Shown: positions 35,600 to 43,508 of the stretch, piece after piece | How the letters are laid out: every line of letters begins with the position of its first letter | How positions within the stretch are numbered: position 1 is the first letter of the stretch | Source of the DNA: JAFGPF01 sp964500415 | GTDB taxonomy: Bacteria; Chloroflexota; Dehalococcoidia; Dehalococcoidales; RBG-16-60-22 | Assembly (NCBI GenBank): GCA_964500415.1 | Contig: CAZCOB010000003.1 | Location: 1 to 64,000 of the forward strand | Reading direction: 5' to 3' | DNA length: 64,000 nucleotides | Translations under genes and position numbers: made by a program | Notes under the pieces: model-generated | Told to the model about the DNA's origin: nothing | What the model saw: only the letters and a program-made list of their open reading frames with translations | Databases searched by the model: none

Positions 35600-36106
35600 C
35601 TACTCCACCTTCTTAAACGCACTGGCCGGCGCCCCGCAGATAGGGCACTTCTCCGGCGGCTCTCCCGTTACGGTATTGCCGCAGACCTGGCAGACATAGT
35701 AAGTGGCATCCGCCGGCGGTTTGTTCTCCTTAATAGCCGCCAGCGCTGCCTCGAAATAGCCGTGATGTACCTTCTCCACCTCGTTGGCCCAGTTAAAGGT
35801 GCGCCTGGCCCGCTCGTTTTTTTCCTCCCCTGCCTTCTCGATGAAATGCGGATACATCGCGGTGAACTCCTGGTACTCACCCATGACGGCTGCCAGCAGG
35901 TTGTCCTTCGTCGAGCCGATGGCATCCATGGCGTTCAGGTGGTTGCGGGCGTGAACCGTCTCCGCCTCGGCGACTGCCCGGAATAGTCTGGCTACCTGCG
36001 GATATCCCTCCTTTTCAGCTTTTTCCGCGAAGAACATATAACGGCGGTTGGCCTGGCTCTCGCCGCCGAAAGCTTCCATGATATTGCCCTCTGTTTCGTA
36101 AGCCAT
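35600..36106 (-). CDS. Rubrerythrin
   Basis: A 168-residue non-haem iron peroxide reductase. The ferritin-like di-iron domain (1-130) has FGGESQANRRYMFFAEKAEK, AEAETVHARNHL and EVEKVHHGYFEAAL. The C-terminal rubredoxin domain has CQVCGN and CPICGAP. It protects against peroxide in an anaerobe. The ribosome site is GGGG before the ATG. No linked regulator is seen. Confidence 0.95.
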   Translation of the reverse strand: MAYETEGNIMEAFGGESQANRRYMFFAEKAEKEGYPQVARLFRAVAEAETVHARNHLNAMDAIGSTKDNLLAAVMGEYQEFTAMYPHFIEKAGEEKNERARRTFNWANEVEKVHHGYFEAALAAIKENKPPADATYYVCQVCGNTVTGEPPEKCPICGAPASAFKKVE

Positions 36107-36172
36107 AAAAACCCCCTGTACTTTCTTAATTTATAACCAACAGTATACGCTATTTATCCAATCTTTGCTTCA

Positions 36173-36991
36173 TTACGGCCGCCAGGTAATGCGAGGTGGC
36201 TGGCGCGAAGGTATTCGCTGATAACCGTATTTAGGATAACCTACCATCAGACTGCCGTAGCATGCATGTCCCTCCGGAAGCGACAGGGCTTCTATCATGG
36301 GAGGGAAAGAAGTGGCTGCGAAAATGAAATACCCCGCCCAGCAACACCCCAGCCCCATGCTATTAGCCGCCAGGTCGAAATAGGAAAGGGCAATAACACA
36401 ATCCACGCTGGCTATGGGATTACTCTTTTCGCCAAAAGCCACAACAACCACCGGAGCACCCCGGAGAAACACGTCCATACCTGACTCCTGCCGTTGTAAG
36501 GCTCCTTCAACCATCGGGGCTAAATGCGGGTTGTTTTTTACCACCCAGCGCATCCATTCGGTGCCGATTTCGGAAAGACGGCGTACTTCGTCCTCATCAT
36601 CGATGACCAGCCACTGCACCGCCTGGGAATTATGTCCGGTAGGAGCGTAGCGGGCTACCTCGATAACACGCTCGATTTCCTCCCTGGGCACCTGTTTATC
36701 TTTATAAATCCGTATGGAACGCCGACCCTTGATAAGCTGTGCACACTGCTCGGGAGTCACCTGAAGAGATTCGAACAGAGGCGGACATTCCCCCACCGGT
36801 ATTTCACGATGCGTCAGACTGCCGGACGGACACACGGTTACGCAATGCCCGCACCTGGCGCAATCATCATCTTTCCCCGGTATCAGGCGCGGGTAGCTTT
36901 TTTCACGGAAATAGATAACGCTCCTCGGGCAGCTTACCGCACAGATTCCGCATTTAGTACATGTTTGTTTATCGACTACTAAAAGAGCCAT
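36173..36991 (-). CDS. Nitroreductase with N-terminal 2x[4Fe-4S] ferredoxin domain
   Basis: A 272-residue protein. The ferredoxin domain (1-60) has CTKCGICAVSCP and CARCGHCVTVCP. The nitroreductase FMN domain follows (RRSIRIYKDKQVPREEIERV, ARYAPTGHNSQAVQW). Such fusions occur in anaerobes and reduce flavin-dependent substrates with ferredoxin electrons. Its start codon shares its A with the stop of the upstream hydrolase (TAATG), making it the last gene of the rsmA operon. Confidence 0.92.
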   Translation of the reverse strand: MALLVVDKQTCTKCGICAVSCPRSVIYFREKSYPRLIPGKDDDCARCGHCVTVCPSGSLTHREIPVGECPPLFESLQVTPEQCAQLIKGRRSIRIYKDKQVPREEIERVIEVARYAPTGHNSQAVQWLVIDDEDEVRRLSEIGTEWMRWVVKNNPHLAPMVEGALQRQESGMDVFLRGAPVVVVAFGEKSNPIASVDCVIALSYFDLAANSMGLGCCWAGYFIFAATSFPPMIEALSLPEGHACYGSLMVGYPKYGYQRIPSRQPPRITWRP

Positions 36992-37773
36992 TATTCAATT
37001 TCCTCCCTTAATATCTTATAAAACTCGTCCCTGGCATACCTCTCCAGCCAGGGTTCGTGGCCGCATTTTTCCAGTAATATGAACTTGAAATCTTTCAGAA
37101 CGCGGGTGAGCGGCTCTCTGACGCCCTCCGCAAGATGCGGGTCATAATCGCCGTGGACGGCCACCACCGGGCACTCTATTTTCTTCCCGAGCGACAGTAA
37201 CTCGCCGGAGATTCTCAGCTTCTTTGCCTGTGCCCAGACTTTACGGTTGATTTCCTCACTGAATTCAAGGGCTTCGCTCCTTTGCGGCAGCAGCGAGTAT
37301 GTATCCGCCTTCGCGAATAGCTCGCTGAGTCGTGCCATCGGTTTATCTTTGTCAGTTGTCACGGCGTCATTTATTTTTTCTATCAAGTCGAGAGCTTCGA
37401 TTCTTTCCGATTCGGAAAGCCGGTTCAACCTTTCGCCGACGATATTGTCGGCGTATCGTTCCTCGAAAGGCCCGCTACCGACGAGCACCAGTTTTTTCAC
37501 CAAAGCAGGATAGCGTGATGTTAAAATAAAGCCGAGCATCGCGCCCCAGGAATGCCCGATTAAAATAACGGGGAGGTCGGCGTTCTTTTCAAGTACGTCG
37601 CGCAACTCCTGCACCTGTCCTTCGAGGGTATTTTTTGTTTGCAAGGGTTCGAGAGTTCCAGCTACGGAAGACAGCTCTTTAGCGATCGGCGCTAATTCCC
37701 CTGCCGCACCGGGACCGCCGTGAACGACGGCCACGGTATATGGCTTACTCCCGTATAACCTCAGGTTTTTCAT
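36991..37773 (-). CDS. Alpha/beta hydrolase, proline iminopeptidase-like
   Basis: A 260-residue alpha/beta hydrolase. The oxyanion segment is VVHGGPGAAGE, the nucleophile elbow GHSWGA, the Asp in HGDYDPH and the His in CGHEPW. HGGPG at the oxyanion hole is the mark of proline iminopeptidases, but real substrate is unknown. It overlaps ispE by four bases upstream and the nitroreductase by one base downstream. Confidence 0.87.
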   Translation of the reverse strand: MKNLRLYGSKPYTVAVVHGGPGAAGELAPIAKELSSVAGTLEPLQTKNTLEGQVQELRDVLEKNADLPVILIGHSWGAMLGFILTSRYPALVKKLVLVGSGPFEERYADNIVGERLNRLSESERIEALDLIEKINDAVTTDKDKPMARLSELFAKADTYSLLPQRSEALEFSEEINRKVWAQAKKLRISGELLSLGKKIECPVVAVHGDYDPHLAEGVREPLTRVLKDFKFILLEKCGHEPWLERYARDEFYKILREEIE

Positions 37774-38615
37774 AGTGTCACCGCCAGGTAAGCTTTCATT
37801 CCCTGACTCTTGCAGTGATTGTACAAGTATTCAGCCTCTGCCTTATCCTTAAATATTGCGAATAAAGTCGGGCCGGAGCCGGCGAAGTGAACATGGGGTG
37901 CGCCCAGCTTGATAAGGTGCTCCTTATAAGCGCGCAGACCCGGGTAGCTATTAAAGGCAATATTCTCGAACGTGTTGAACAGCAGTGATGGGTTGAATTC
38001 TTTGCCTTCTTTTAGTGTGTCGGCAAGTTTTCCCGTAATACTGCCGTCCGTATACTGACCCTGTTTAAGACTGGCGTACATCCGGGCCGTCTTATCTTTT
38101 TTCACGGGCATGTCCGGCACTACCAGCACCACCCACATTTTTGGTAATGACGGCAGCGGCGCTACTTTCTCTCCCCTCCCCTCCGCTAAAGCCGTGCCGC
38201 CGTGCAGAAAGAAAAACACGTCCGAGCCTAACTGCCCCACCATCTTAAGAAGTGCTTCCCGTGATAACCCCAAATTCCATAATTCATTGAGGCCGCGCAG
38301 TGTAGCGGCGGCATCGGAGCTATCGCCGCCCAGCCCGGACATCAGCGGAATACGTTTTTCTATCTTTACTACCGCCCCCCGAGAACGCCCGGCGACCCCC
38401 TGTAATAGACCCGCTGCCCGGCTGACCAGGCTCTCTCCCGCCGACCACCCCTTCATATCGCATTTGAAAGAAATACCATCGCCGGCCTCGAACCGCAACG
38501 TGTCGCTCAGGTCTACCGTCTGCATAACGCTGCGGATTTCGTGGAAGCCGTCGGGGCGCTTCCCCAGGACTTCCAGGGTCAGGTTGAGCTTGGCCGGAGC
38601 CTCAATTGTCAGCAT
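37770..38615 (-). CDS. ispE: 4-diphosphocytidyl-2-C-methyl-D-erythritol kinase
   Basis: A 281-residue GHMP kinase of the MEP isoprenoid pathway. The start LTIEAPAKLNLTLEVLGKRP, the ATP motif LMSGLGGDSSDAAATLRGLN and the C-terminal HFAGSGPTLFAIF all match. It phosphorylates CDP-methylerythritol. The gene begins two bases before the rsmA stop, so the two are tightly coupled, a common pairing. Confidence 0.96.
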   Translation of the reverse strand: MLTIEAPAKLNLTLEVLGKRPDGFHEIRSVMQTVDLSDTLRFEAGDGISFKCDMKGWSAGESLVSRAAGLLQGVAGRSRGAVVKIEKRIPLMSGLGGDSSDAAATLRGLNELWNLGLSREALLKMVGQLGSDVFFFLHGGTALAEGRGEKVAPLPSLPKMWVVLVVPDMPVKKDKTARMYASLKQGQYTDGSITGKLADTLKEGKEFNPSLLFNTFENIAFNSYPGLRAYKEHLIKLGAPHVHFAGSGPTLFAIFKDKAEAEYLYNHCKSQGMKAYLAVTL

Positions 38616-38616
38616 A

Positions 38617-39507
38617 CTATTTCCCCCCGACCTGATTCATAGCCCGCCGGAGAGCCGCCCATTCTTCCAGGGTGAATGTCTCCGCCCGCCGTCGCGGGTC
38701 TATATTCGCCTTCTCCAGTAAAACCAAGACCTCGTCTTTGGGCAGCTTGAGTCCCTGCGCCAGCGAGTTGACCACCTGCTTGCGTGCGGCGGTAAACCCG
38801 GCCCTCACCAGCCTGAAAAACCCCTCTTTATCGACATCCAGCGGGGGGCGGGGATAGACGTTTATTTTTACGACCGCCGAATCTACCTCTGGCTTGGGGT
38901 AAAAGGAAGCCGCGGGCACACGCGCCACGATGCCCGGTCGGCCGTAGAACTGTACGGCGATGCTGAGCACGCTGCGTTTGCCCGGCGCAGCCACGATGAC
39001 CTCGGCCACCTCTTCCTGCACCATGACCACCATCACCTCCGGCTTGACGGACGCTTCTAAAAAATGGCGGAGGACGGGAGAGGTAATGTAGTACGGCAGA
39101 TTGGCCACGACCTTATACGGACTTAAAGCCACCGGGAAGTCCGGCGCGCGTCCCTGCAACAGCGCCCTGGGGTCGGTGCCGAGGACATCCTCGTTGAGGA
39201 TAACGACATTATCGTAAGGCAGTGTCTTCCTGAGAATGTCCGCCAGCTTGTTGTCCAGCTCGATGGCGATGACCCAGCCGGCCCGTTCCGCCAGTTTAGC
39301 GGTCATAATGCCCAGTCCCGGCCCTACCTCGATAACGGTATCGTCCGGGGTAAGGTCGGCAGAGGCAAGGATAGCTTCGAGGACTTCATCATCGACGAGG
39401 AAATGCTGTCCCAGTCCCTTCCGCGCTTTGAGGCCGAACCGGCGCAGCAGCTTCCTGGTCTGAGCCAGCAGCGAATCGGCATCGCCCCGGGACAGGTCTT
39501 TATTCAT
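38617..39507 (-). CDS. rsmA: 16S rRNA dimethyladenosine transferase
   Basis: A 296-residue KsgA-family methyltransferase that dimethylates two adenines near the 3' end of 16S rRNA. KGLGQHFLVDDEVL and VIEVGPGLGIMTAKLAERA form the SAM site; NLPYYITSPVLRHFLE is the catalytic motif IV. The ATG at 39505-39507 has no ribosome site; it lies only 13 bases after the mature 3' end of the SRP RNA and its T-run. It may be read through from the SRP promoter. Confidence 0.96.
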   Translation of the reverse strand: MNKDLSRGDADSLLAQTRKLLRRFGLKARKGLGQHFLVDDEVLEAILASADLTPDDTVIEVGPGLGIMTAKLAERAGWVIAIELDNKLADILRKTLPYDNVVILNEDVLGTDPRALLQGRAPDFPVALSPYKVVANLPYYITSPVLRHFLEASVKPEVMVVMVQEEVAEVIVAAPGKRSVLSIAVQFYGRPGIVARVPAASFYPKPEVDSAVVKINVYPRPPLDVDKEGFFRLVRAGFTAARKQVVNSLAQGLKLPKDEVLVLLEKANIDPRRRAETFTLEEWAALRRAMNQVGGK

Positions 39508-39519
39508 CGTAAAAATTTA

Positions 39520-39790
39520 GAGGCCGTGCACCTGCCCTCGACTTCACCTAACGGCTTACCCGTGCCAGCCGGCTCCAGCCAGGCATACCTGCGGCACCCA
39601 GAAAAAACTATTTACCGCTGCTTCCTCTCGGACCTGACGGGGTTCATAGCACTCTGCCGCGCAGGACCCGACCTTCAACACCACTTAATACGGGTAGTCC
39701 CACCAGATAAAAGCCTCAAGCAGGAATTCGACCCTGCTGTAGCGGATTTCAGGTACAGGGCACCGCTAGCTCCCCATCTAGCACGACCTC
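39520..39790 (-). ncRNA. ffs: Signal recognition particle RNA, large bacterial (Alu-domain) form
   Basis: The 271-nt transcript has the SRP domain IV hallmark GTCAGGTCC-GAGA-GGAAGCAGC (complement of 39618-39639) with a GNRA tetraloop. The 5' end GAGGTCGTGC (39781-39790) pairs over ten positions (one G-U) with the 3' end GCACGGCCTC (39520-39529). The Alu part shows GGTGCCCTGTACC and GTGGTGTTGA, and GGGTCCTGCG and GTGCCGCAGG recur as in Bacillus scRNA. The length equals the Bacillus form. A T-rich run follows at 39510-39517. It lies just upstream of rsmA. The long plus-strand open frame over it is a shadow. Confidence 0.95.
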
Positions 39791-39797
39791 ACTAAAA

Positions 39798-39826
39798 ATC
39801 GTAAATGGTGGACAGAAGTTTGTCAA
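39798..39826 (-). promoter_or_regulatory. Strong promoter of the SRP RNA
   Basis: On the minus strand TTGACA (39821-39826), 17 bases, TACGAT (39798-39803). The start falls at 39790-39791, exactly the predicted 5' end of the RNA. This is the only perfect TTGACA -35 box with ideal spacing I noticed in the window. Confidence 0.85.
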
Positions 39827-39842
39827 GGTGAGTTAGCGGTCG

Positions 39843-40001
39843 TTAGTTGGTGATACCGACCACGGCCATAATGATGAACATGGGAATCATGATAATGGCG
39901 CATAATATCAGATACCAGAGTATACCCGCCACCAAGGTTTTCCCGAAGAACTTGAAAAGCGTACCGATAGTAATGCTTTTTAGGTGTTCTTCCCAGCTCA
40001 C
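39843..40001 (-). CDS. Small membrane protein, 52 aa
   Basis: Reading GTG 39999-40001 to TAA 39843-39845 gives MSWEEHLKSITIGTLFKF, then one long hydrophobic helix with a break (about 21-50) and a polar end. GGGAGGTG sits five bases upstream of the start. There are no other motifs. It lies between the SRP promoter and a metallophosphoesterase remnant, and would be read from the duplicated SRP promoter at 40205-40233. Function unknown. Confidence 0.6.
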   Translation of the reverse strand: MSWEEHLKSITIGTLFKFFGKTLVAGILWYLILCAIIMIPMFIIMAVVGITN

Positions 40002-40037
40002 AAGACACCTCCCATAAAATATTATTTGCGGAACCTT

Positions 40038-40172
40038 TTATCTACCCTCTTCCAGGCGTTTAATCAGGTGCACGGGCAGATTGGCCTGCATCATCTTGTC
40101 CTGGGTCGCACCGATGTCGTAGGGGACGCGGTAAAGCCGGAAAATACGCCCCTCGCTATCGTAGATGGCATA
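40038..40172 (-). pseudogene. 3' fragment of a metallophosphoesterase gene
   Basis: The last 44 codons of a calcineurin-like phosphoesterase: YAIYDSEGRIFRLYRVPYDI is followed by ATQDKMMQANLPVHLIKRLE and a stop at 40038-40040. It is nearly identical, residue by residue, to the C-terminus of the intact gene at 49838-50569 (YAIYDSEGCIFRLYRVSYDI there). Similarity ends sharply near 40172, where the copy of the SRP 5' region begins. It is a truncated paralogue with no start codon. Confidence 0.8.
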
Positions 40173-40176
40173 GCGG

Positions 40177-40233
40177 GCTCCCTATCTAGCACGACCATTA
40201 AAAATCGTAAATGGTAGACAGAAGTTTGTCAAG
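40177..40233 (-). repeat. Duplicated SRP promoter and first ~20 bases of SRP RNA
   Basis: This stretch matches 39769-39826: the same TTGACA (40228-40233), 17-base spacer and TACGAT (40205-40210), and then GGTCGTGCTAGAT of the RNA 5' end (40184-40196). Differences are a few substitutions. The promoter elements are intact, so it should fire leftward. The rest of the SRP RNA is missing and is replaced by the phosphoesterase fragment. Confidence 0.85.
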
Positions 40234-40269
40234 GTGAGGTTCAGGGATTGGCTTATATTGATTGAAGGT

Positions 40270-40632
40270 CTATACCTCACCCCCTGACCCCCTCTCCAAT
40301 CAGAGACACTGGATTAGGCCGATTGATGACTTGATTGGAGATGGGGAAATATTTTAAGAGGGGGATAGCGCCCCCTCTTAAACGCCCTATTGTGAGGTTA
40401 TGGGGATAAAACTGCGGGATATACAATTCAAAATCCCCCTTTAATCCCCCCTTCGGCAGGCTCAGGGCAGTCTCTTTTTCAAAGGGGGAAACTTAATTCT
40501 CCCTCTTGTCCCTCCTTACGAAGGAGGGACGTCAATACCCGAAAAGGGATGGGGTAAACTTGTGGGATAAGCGGTGGATGATACTGGGCGGTTAGGGTGG
40601 GAATAGATAAGAACCGCGGGGGGGGGGTGGGG
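40270..40632. repeat. Interspersed intergenic repeat, copy B
   Basis: It begins CTCACCCCCTGACCCCCTCT and holds the hairpin AGAGGGGGATAGCGCCCCCTCT near 40359-40380, the 98-base block shared with copy A (40475-40572), and the tail GGGCGGTTAGGGTGGGAATA near 40589. An extra segment with CTTCGGCAGGCTCAGGGCAG sits at about 40451-40470. It lies between the duplicated SRP promoter and the 3' end of the HIT gene. Confidence 0.8.
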
Positions 40633-40665
40633 ATAATATATCAATTGGAAATACGGTAACTATGC

Positions 40666-41106
40666 TTACCTGTGAACCTGTGGATTTTCAATAATACTTT
40701 TAATCTCATCGGCTAATATACGCAACTCGGAAGCCGGAGTGTTTCTCTCACCTTCGGCTTCCTGCAGGTACAAGAAGCAGTACACCCCCATCGAACACTT
40801 ATCTTTATGCTTTGGTATCAAATGAAAATGAACATGCTCAACCTGGTCGCCTATGGATATAAGATAAGTCTTTTCACAATCGTATTTCTTTTCCAAAGCT
40901 TTTGAGACTTTCGTTATCAATTCGAAAAGCGAATTGTATTCATCCGAATCGATTTCGGACACGGATTTTTTATGTTTCTTCAGAATAACCGTACAATGTC
41001 CCTCTCTAAAATAGTCCTCCGCCAGCGCCTTTGCGTGCCTGTTTTCCAGAATAAGATTATTCAGGTTATCCTTTGCCATCATGTCACAATAAACACATGC
41101 CTTCAT
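40666..41106 (-). CDS. HIT family nucleotide-binding protein
   Basis: A 146-residue HIT protein. The catalytic triad motif is QVEHVHFHLIPKH (HxHxH), and CVYC near the N-terminus pairs with later His/Cys residues as a zinc site. The family hydrolyses or transfers nucleotides from dinucleotide substrates. ATG at 41104-41106 with AGGAGA seven bases upstream is preferred over an ATG 12 codons earlier. Confidence 0.88.
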   Translation of the reverse strand: MKACVYCDMMAKDNLNNLILENRHAKALAEDYFREGHCTVILKKHKKSVSEIDSDEYNSLFELITKVSKALEKKYDCEKTYLISIGDQVEHVHFHLIPKHKDKCSMGVYCFLYLQEAEGERNTPASELRILADEIKSIIENPQVHR

Positions 41107-41256
41107 TTCCCAATCTCCTCTACGCCTCTTAATCCCAACCATGTTGATACGTTTTCCCTATTTTATCATAATCATTAAGCTATTTTTACAATTTCCTCTC
41201 CATCCAGAAATCAAGAGTAGGTAAAGATAACTTATATTTAGATATTAGCAAATGAG

Positions 41257-41265
41257 TGGTATAAT
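41257..41265 (+). promoter_or_regulatory. Extended -10 promoter of the NrpR-type regulator
   Basis: TG-G-TATAAT lies 38 bases before ATG 41304. The predicted start is near 41272. No clear -35 box. Confidence 0.55.
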
Positions 41266-41303
41266 AACCTAAAAACCGCATCAGAAAGTGGGGCGACCTT
41301 TAG

Positions 41304-42299
41304 ATGGACCAGCCTGTCGGTGCCGAAGCTGAAAACAAGTTAATAGCCATCCTCAAGATGCTAATTGAATCTTCAGAACCACTCGGTTCGATAACCATCG
41401 CCCGGCTCCTCGAGCAGGAGGGTGTCTTCCTGAGCGAAAGGGCGGTAAGATATCACCTGAAAATCGCCGACGAGCGCGGCTTTACCCGGCCCGGCGGGCG
41501 TGACGGCAGGATGATTACCCCCCTGGGTAGGCAGGAGGTCAAGGAAGCGCTGGCCCCTCAGCAGCTCGGCCTGGTGCGTGATAAGCTGGAGCTGCTGGCC
41601 TACCAGACCACTTTCGACCCTGAAAGACGCGCCGGCTTGCTGGCGATAAATACCTCAATTATCGACATATACAGGTTTAAGAGGGCGCTTTCGGCTATGA
41701 AGGAAGCCTTCAAGGCCGGAATCTGCGTCAGCGAGCTGGTAGCCACGGCGAAAGAAGGAAAGAAACTCGGCTCTGTGGTTATCCCCGAAGGAAAAATCGG
41801 CTTTGCCACCATCTGCGGTGCCTCTATAAACGGAGTTCTTCTCAAAGCCGGAGTGCCCACGGAATTCCGTTTCGGCGGCGTGCTGGAAATTAAAAATTCC
41901 AAACCGAGACGTTTTGTAGCCATCACCGAGTACGCCGGCACTTCTACCGACCCCTCCGAGCAGTTTATCCAGGCGAAAATGACCAGTGTGGGTCTGGTCT
42001 CCCGGACAGGGAGCGGAAAAATCCTGGGCGCATTTCGTACCATCCCGGCACCATCCAGAGAAGTCGTCGAGGAGAAGGCGGCGAGGCTCAAGGAAGTCGG
42101 CATCGGCGGGATTTACGCCCTCGGCCATACCAGCGAGTCGCTCTGCCAGATTCCAGTCGCTTTAAACAGGGTAGGCGTCATACAGCTCGGCGGTTTAAAT
42201 CCTGTAGCAGCAGCGGTAGAAGCCGGAATCGAAATTGAGAACATCGCCGAAAGCGGCTTAATCGATTTCGAACAGTTACACAACTACCGGGAACTCTAG
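41304..42299 (+). CDS. NrpR-type transcriptional regulator (winged helix + DUF128)
   Basis: A 331-residue protein. The N-terminal winged helix (about 10-75: LLEQEGVFLSERAVRYHLK) precedes a DUF128/NrpR regulatory domain (about 100-325; KLGSVVIPEGKIGFATICGA, VGIGGIYALGHTSESLCQIP, GVIQLGGLNPVAAAVEAGIE). In archaea NrpR binds 2-oxoglutarate and represses nitrogen-fixation and ammonium-assimilation genes. Only one DUF128 domain is present here. Targets in this cell are not seen in the window. It is convergent with cysK. Confidence 0.85.
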   Translation: MDQPVGAEAENKLIAILKMLIESSEPLGSITIARLLEQEGVFLSERAVRYHLKIADERGFTRPGGRDGRMITPLGRQEVKEALAPQQLGLVRDKLELLAYQTTFDPERRAGLLAINTSIIDIYRFKRALSAMKEAFKAGICVSELVATAKEGKKLGSVVIPEGKIGFATICGASINGVLLKAGVPTEFRFGGVLEIKNSKPRRFVAITEYAGTSTDPSEQFIQAKMTSVGLVSRTGSGKILGAFRTIPAPSREVVEEKAARLKEVGIGGIYALGHTSESLCQIPVALNRVGVIQLGGLNPVAAAVEAGIEIENIAESGLIDFEQLHNYREL

Positions 42300-42309
42300 C
42301 TGGTATGGC

Positions 42310-43299
42310 TCATTCCTGGAAAAGCCAGGTTGAAAGATAGCGTTCGCCCGTGTCAGGCAGAATAACCACGATAAGCTTGCCCTTATTTTCCGGCCTGCCC
42401 GCCACTTTCACGGCCGCCCAGGCAGCCGCCCCCGATGATATTCCCGCCAGTATGCCTTCCTCCCCAGCCAGCCGCCTTGCCGTATCTCCCGCATCCTCGT
42501 TACTTACGGTAACAATCTCGTCAATCAAATCCATCCGGAGAATATCGGGGACGAAGCCGGCGCCGATACCCTGAATCTCATGACTCCCCACCTCGCCCCC
42601 GGAAAGCACCGGGGAACCCGCCGGTTCCACGGCGATTACCTGAAATCCCGGTTTCCGGGATTTAGTGACCTCCGCCACGCCGGTAATCGTACCACCGGTA
42701 CCCACGCCGCTGACCAGTATATCCGCCCTGCCGCGCGTGTCACGCCAGATTTCCTCGGCGGTGGTCAGGCGATGTATCTCAGGATTGGCGGGATTCTTGA
42801 ACTGCTGCGGCATAAAGTAATCGTTGTTTTCTGCGACAAGCTGCTCCGCTTTTCTTATCGCCCCCAACATCCCTTCAGCCCCGGGAGTCAGTACCACTTT
42901 TGCACCGAAAAGCGAAAGAAGCTGCCGTCTCTCCAACGACATCGAATCGGGCATAACAATAACAAGTCGGTATCCCCGGGCGGCGCAGATAAAAGCCAGA
43001 CCGATGCCGGTATTGCCGCTGGTAGGCTCGATGATAACCGTATTTTTCTTTATAAGCCCTTTCTCCTCGGCATCCGCAATCATAGCTACGCCGAGCCTGT
43101 CCTTGACGTTATTGACAGGATTGAATGACTCAAGTTTGGCTACAACCTCCGCCCCGACACCTTCAGTAATATGGTTCAGCCTGACCATCGGCGTATTGCC
43201 GATTAGTTCGGTAATGTCCGCGGCAATACCCCTGGTAAGTTTTGGTATTTTTACTCCTTTATAATCGAGATATTCAGCTTTCGGAGATATTTCTGCCAT
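42310..43299 (-). CDS. cysK: Cysteine synthase A (O-acetylserine sulfhydrylase)
   Basis: A 329-residue PLP enzyme. The Schiff-base Lys lies in NPVNNVKDRLGVAM, the acetate-binding loop is TSGNTGIGLAF and the phosphate loop GVGTGGTITG. It makes cysteine from O-acetylserine and sulfide. The N-terminus has about 20 extra residues before ELIGNTPMVRL. AGGTTAAGGAG precedes the ATG. A palindrome-like element lies upstream at 43333-43353. Confidence 0.95.
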   Translation of the reverse strand: MAEISPKAEYLDYKGVKIPKLTRGIAADITELIGNTPMVRLNHITEGVGAEVVAKLESFNPVNNVKDRLGVAMIADAEEKGLIKKNTVIIEPTSGNTGIGLAFICAARGYRLVIVMPDSMSLERRQLLSLFGAKVVLTPGAEGMLGAIRKAEQLVAENNDYFMPQQFKNPANPEIHRLTTAEEIWRDTRGRADILVSGVGTGGTITGVAEVTKSRKPGFQVIAVEPAGSPVLSGGEVGSHEIQGIGAGFVPDILRMDLIDEIVTVSNEDAGDTARRLAGEEGILAGISSGAAAWAAVKVAGRPENKGKLIVVILPDTGERYLSTWLFQE

Positions 43300-43332
43300 C
43301 TCCTTAACCTCCCCTCATAAGAATTAAAATAT

Positions 43333-43353
43333 TGTTGACCTTTTTAATCAACA
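43333..43353. promoter_or_regulatory. Inverted repeat upstream of cysK, possible operator
   Basis: TGTTGA (43333-43338) and TCAACA (43348-43353) are perfect inverted half-sites separated by nine bases, 34 bases before the cysK start codon. It could be a regulator site or a weak hairpin in the leader. No regulator is known. Confidence 0.35.
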
Positions 43354-43508
43354 TTACCACGCCAGCGAAAATGATGTCAATACCCTCTCGACACATTCTT
43401 CCTTGCTCATGGCACGATAAATTGTTAGAATCTGAATACAGTACCGCCTGTAACATACCTCTAAGAATTTACTATCGTCTTTCAGCAAAAGAGTTCATGG
43501 AGGAAGAT

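Noticed and set aside
39403..39795. A 130-codon plus-strand open frame
   Set aside because: It is antisense to the SRP RNA and the rsmA start, with no protein-like composition.
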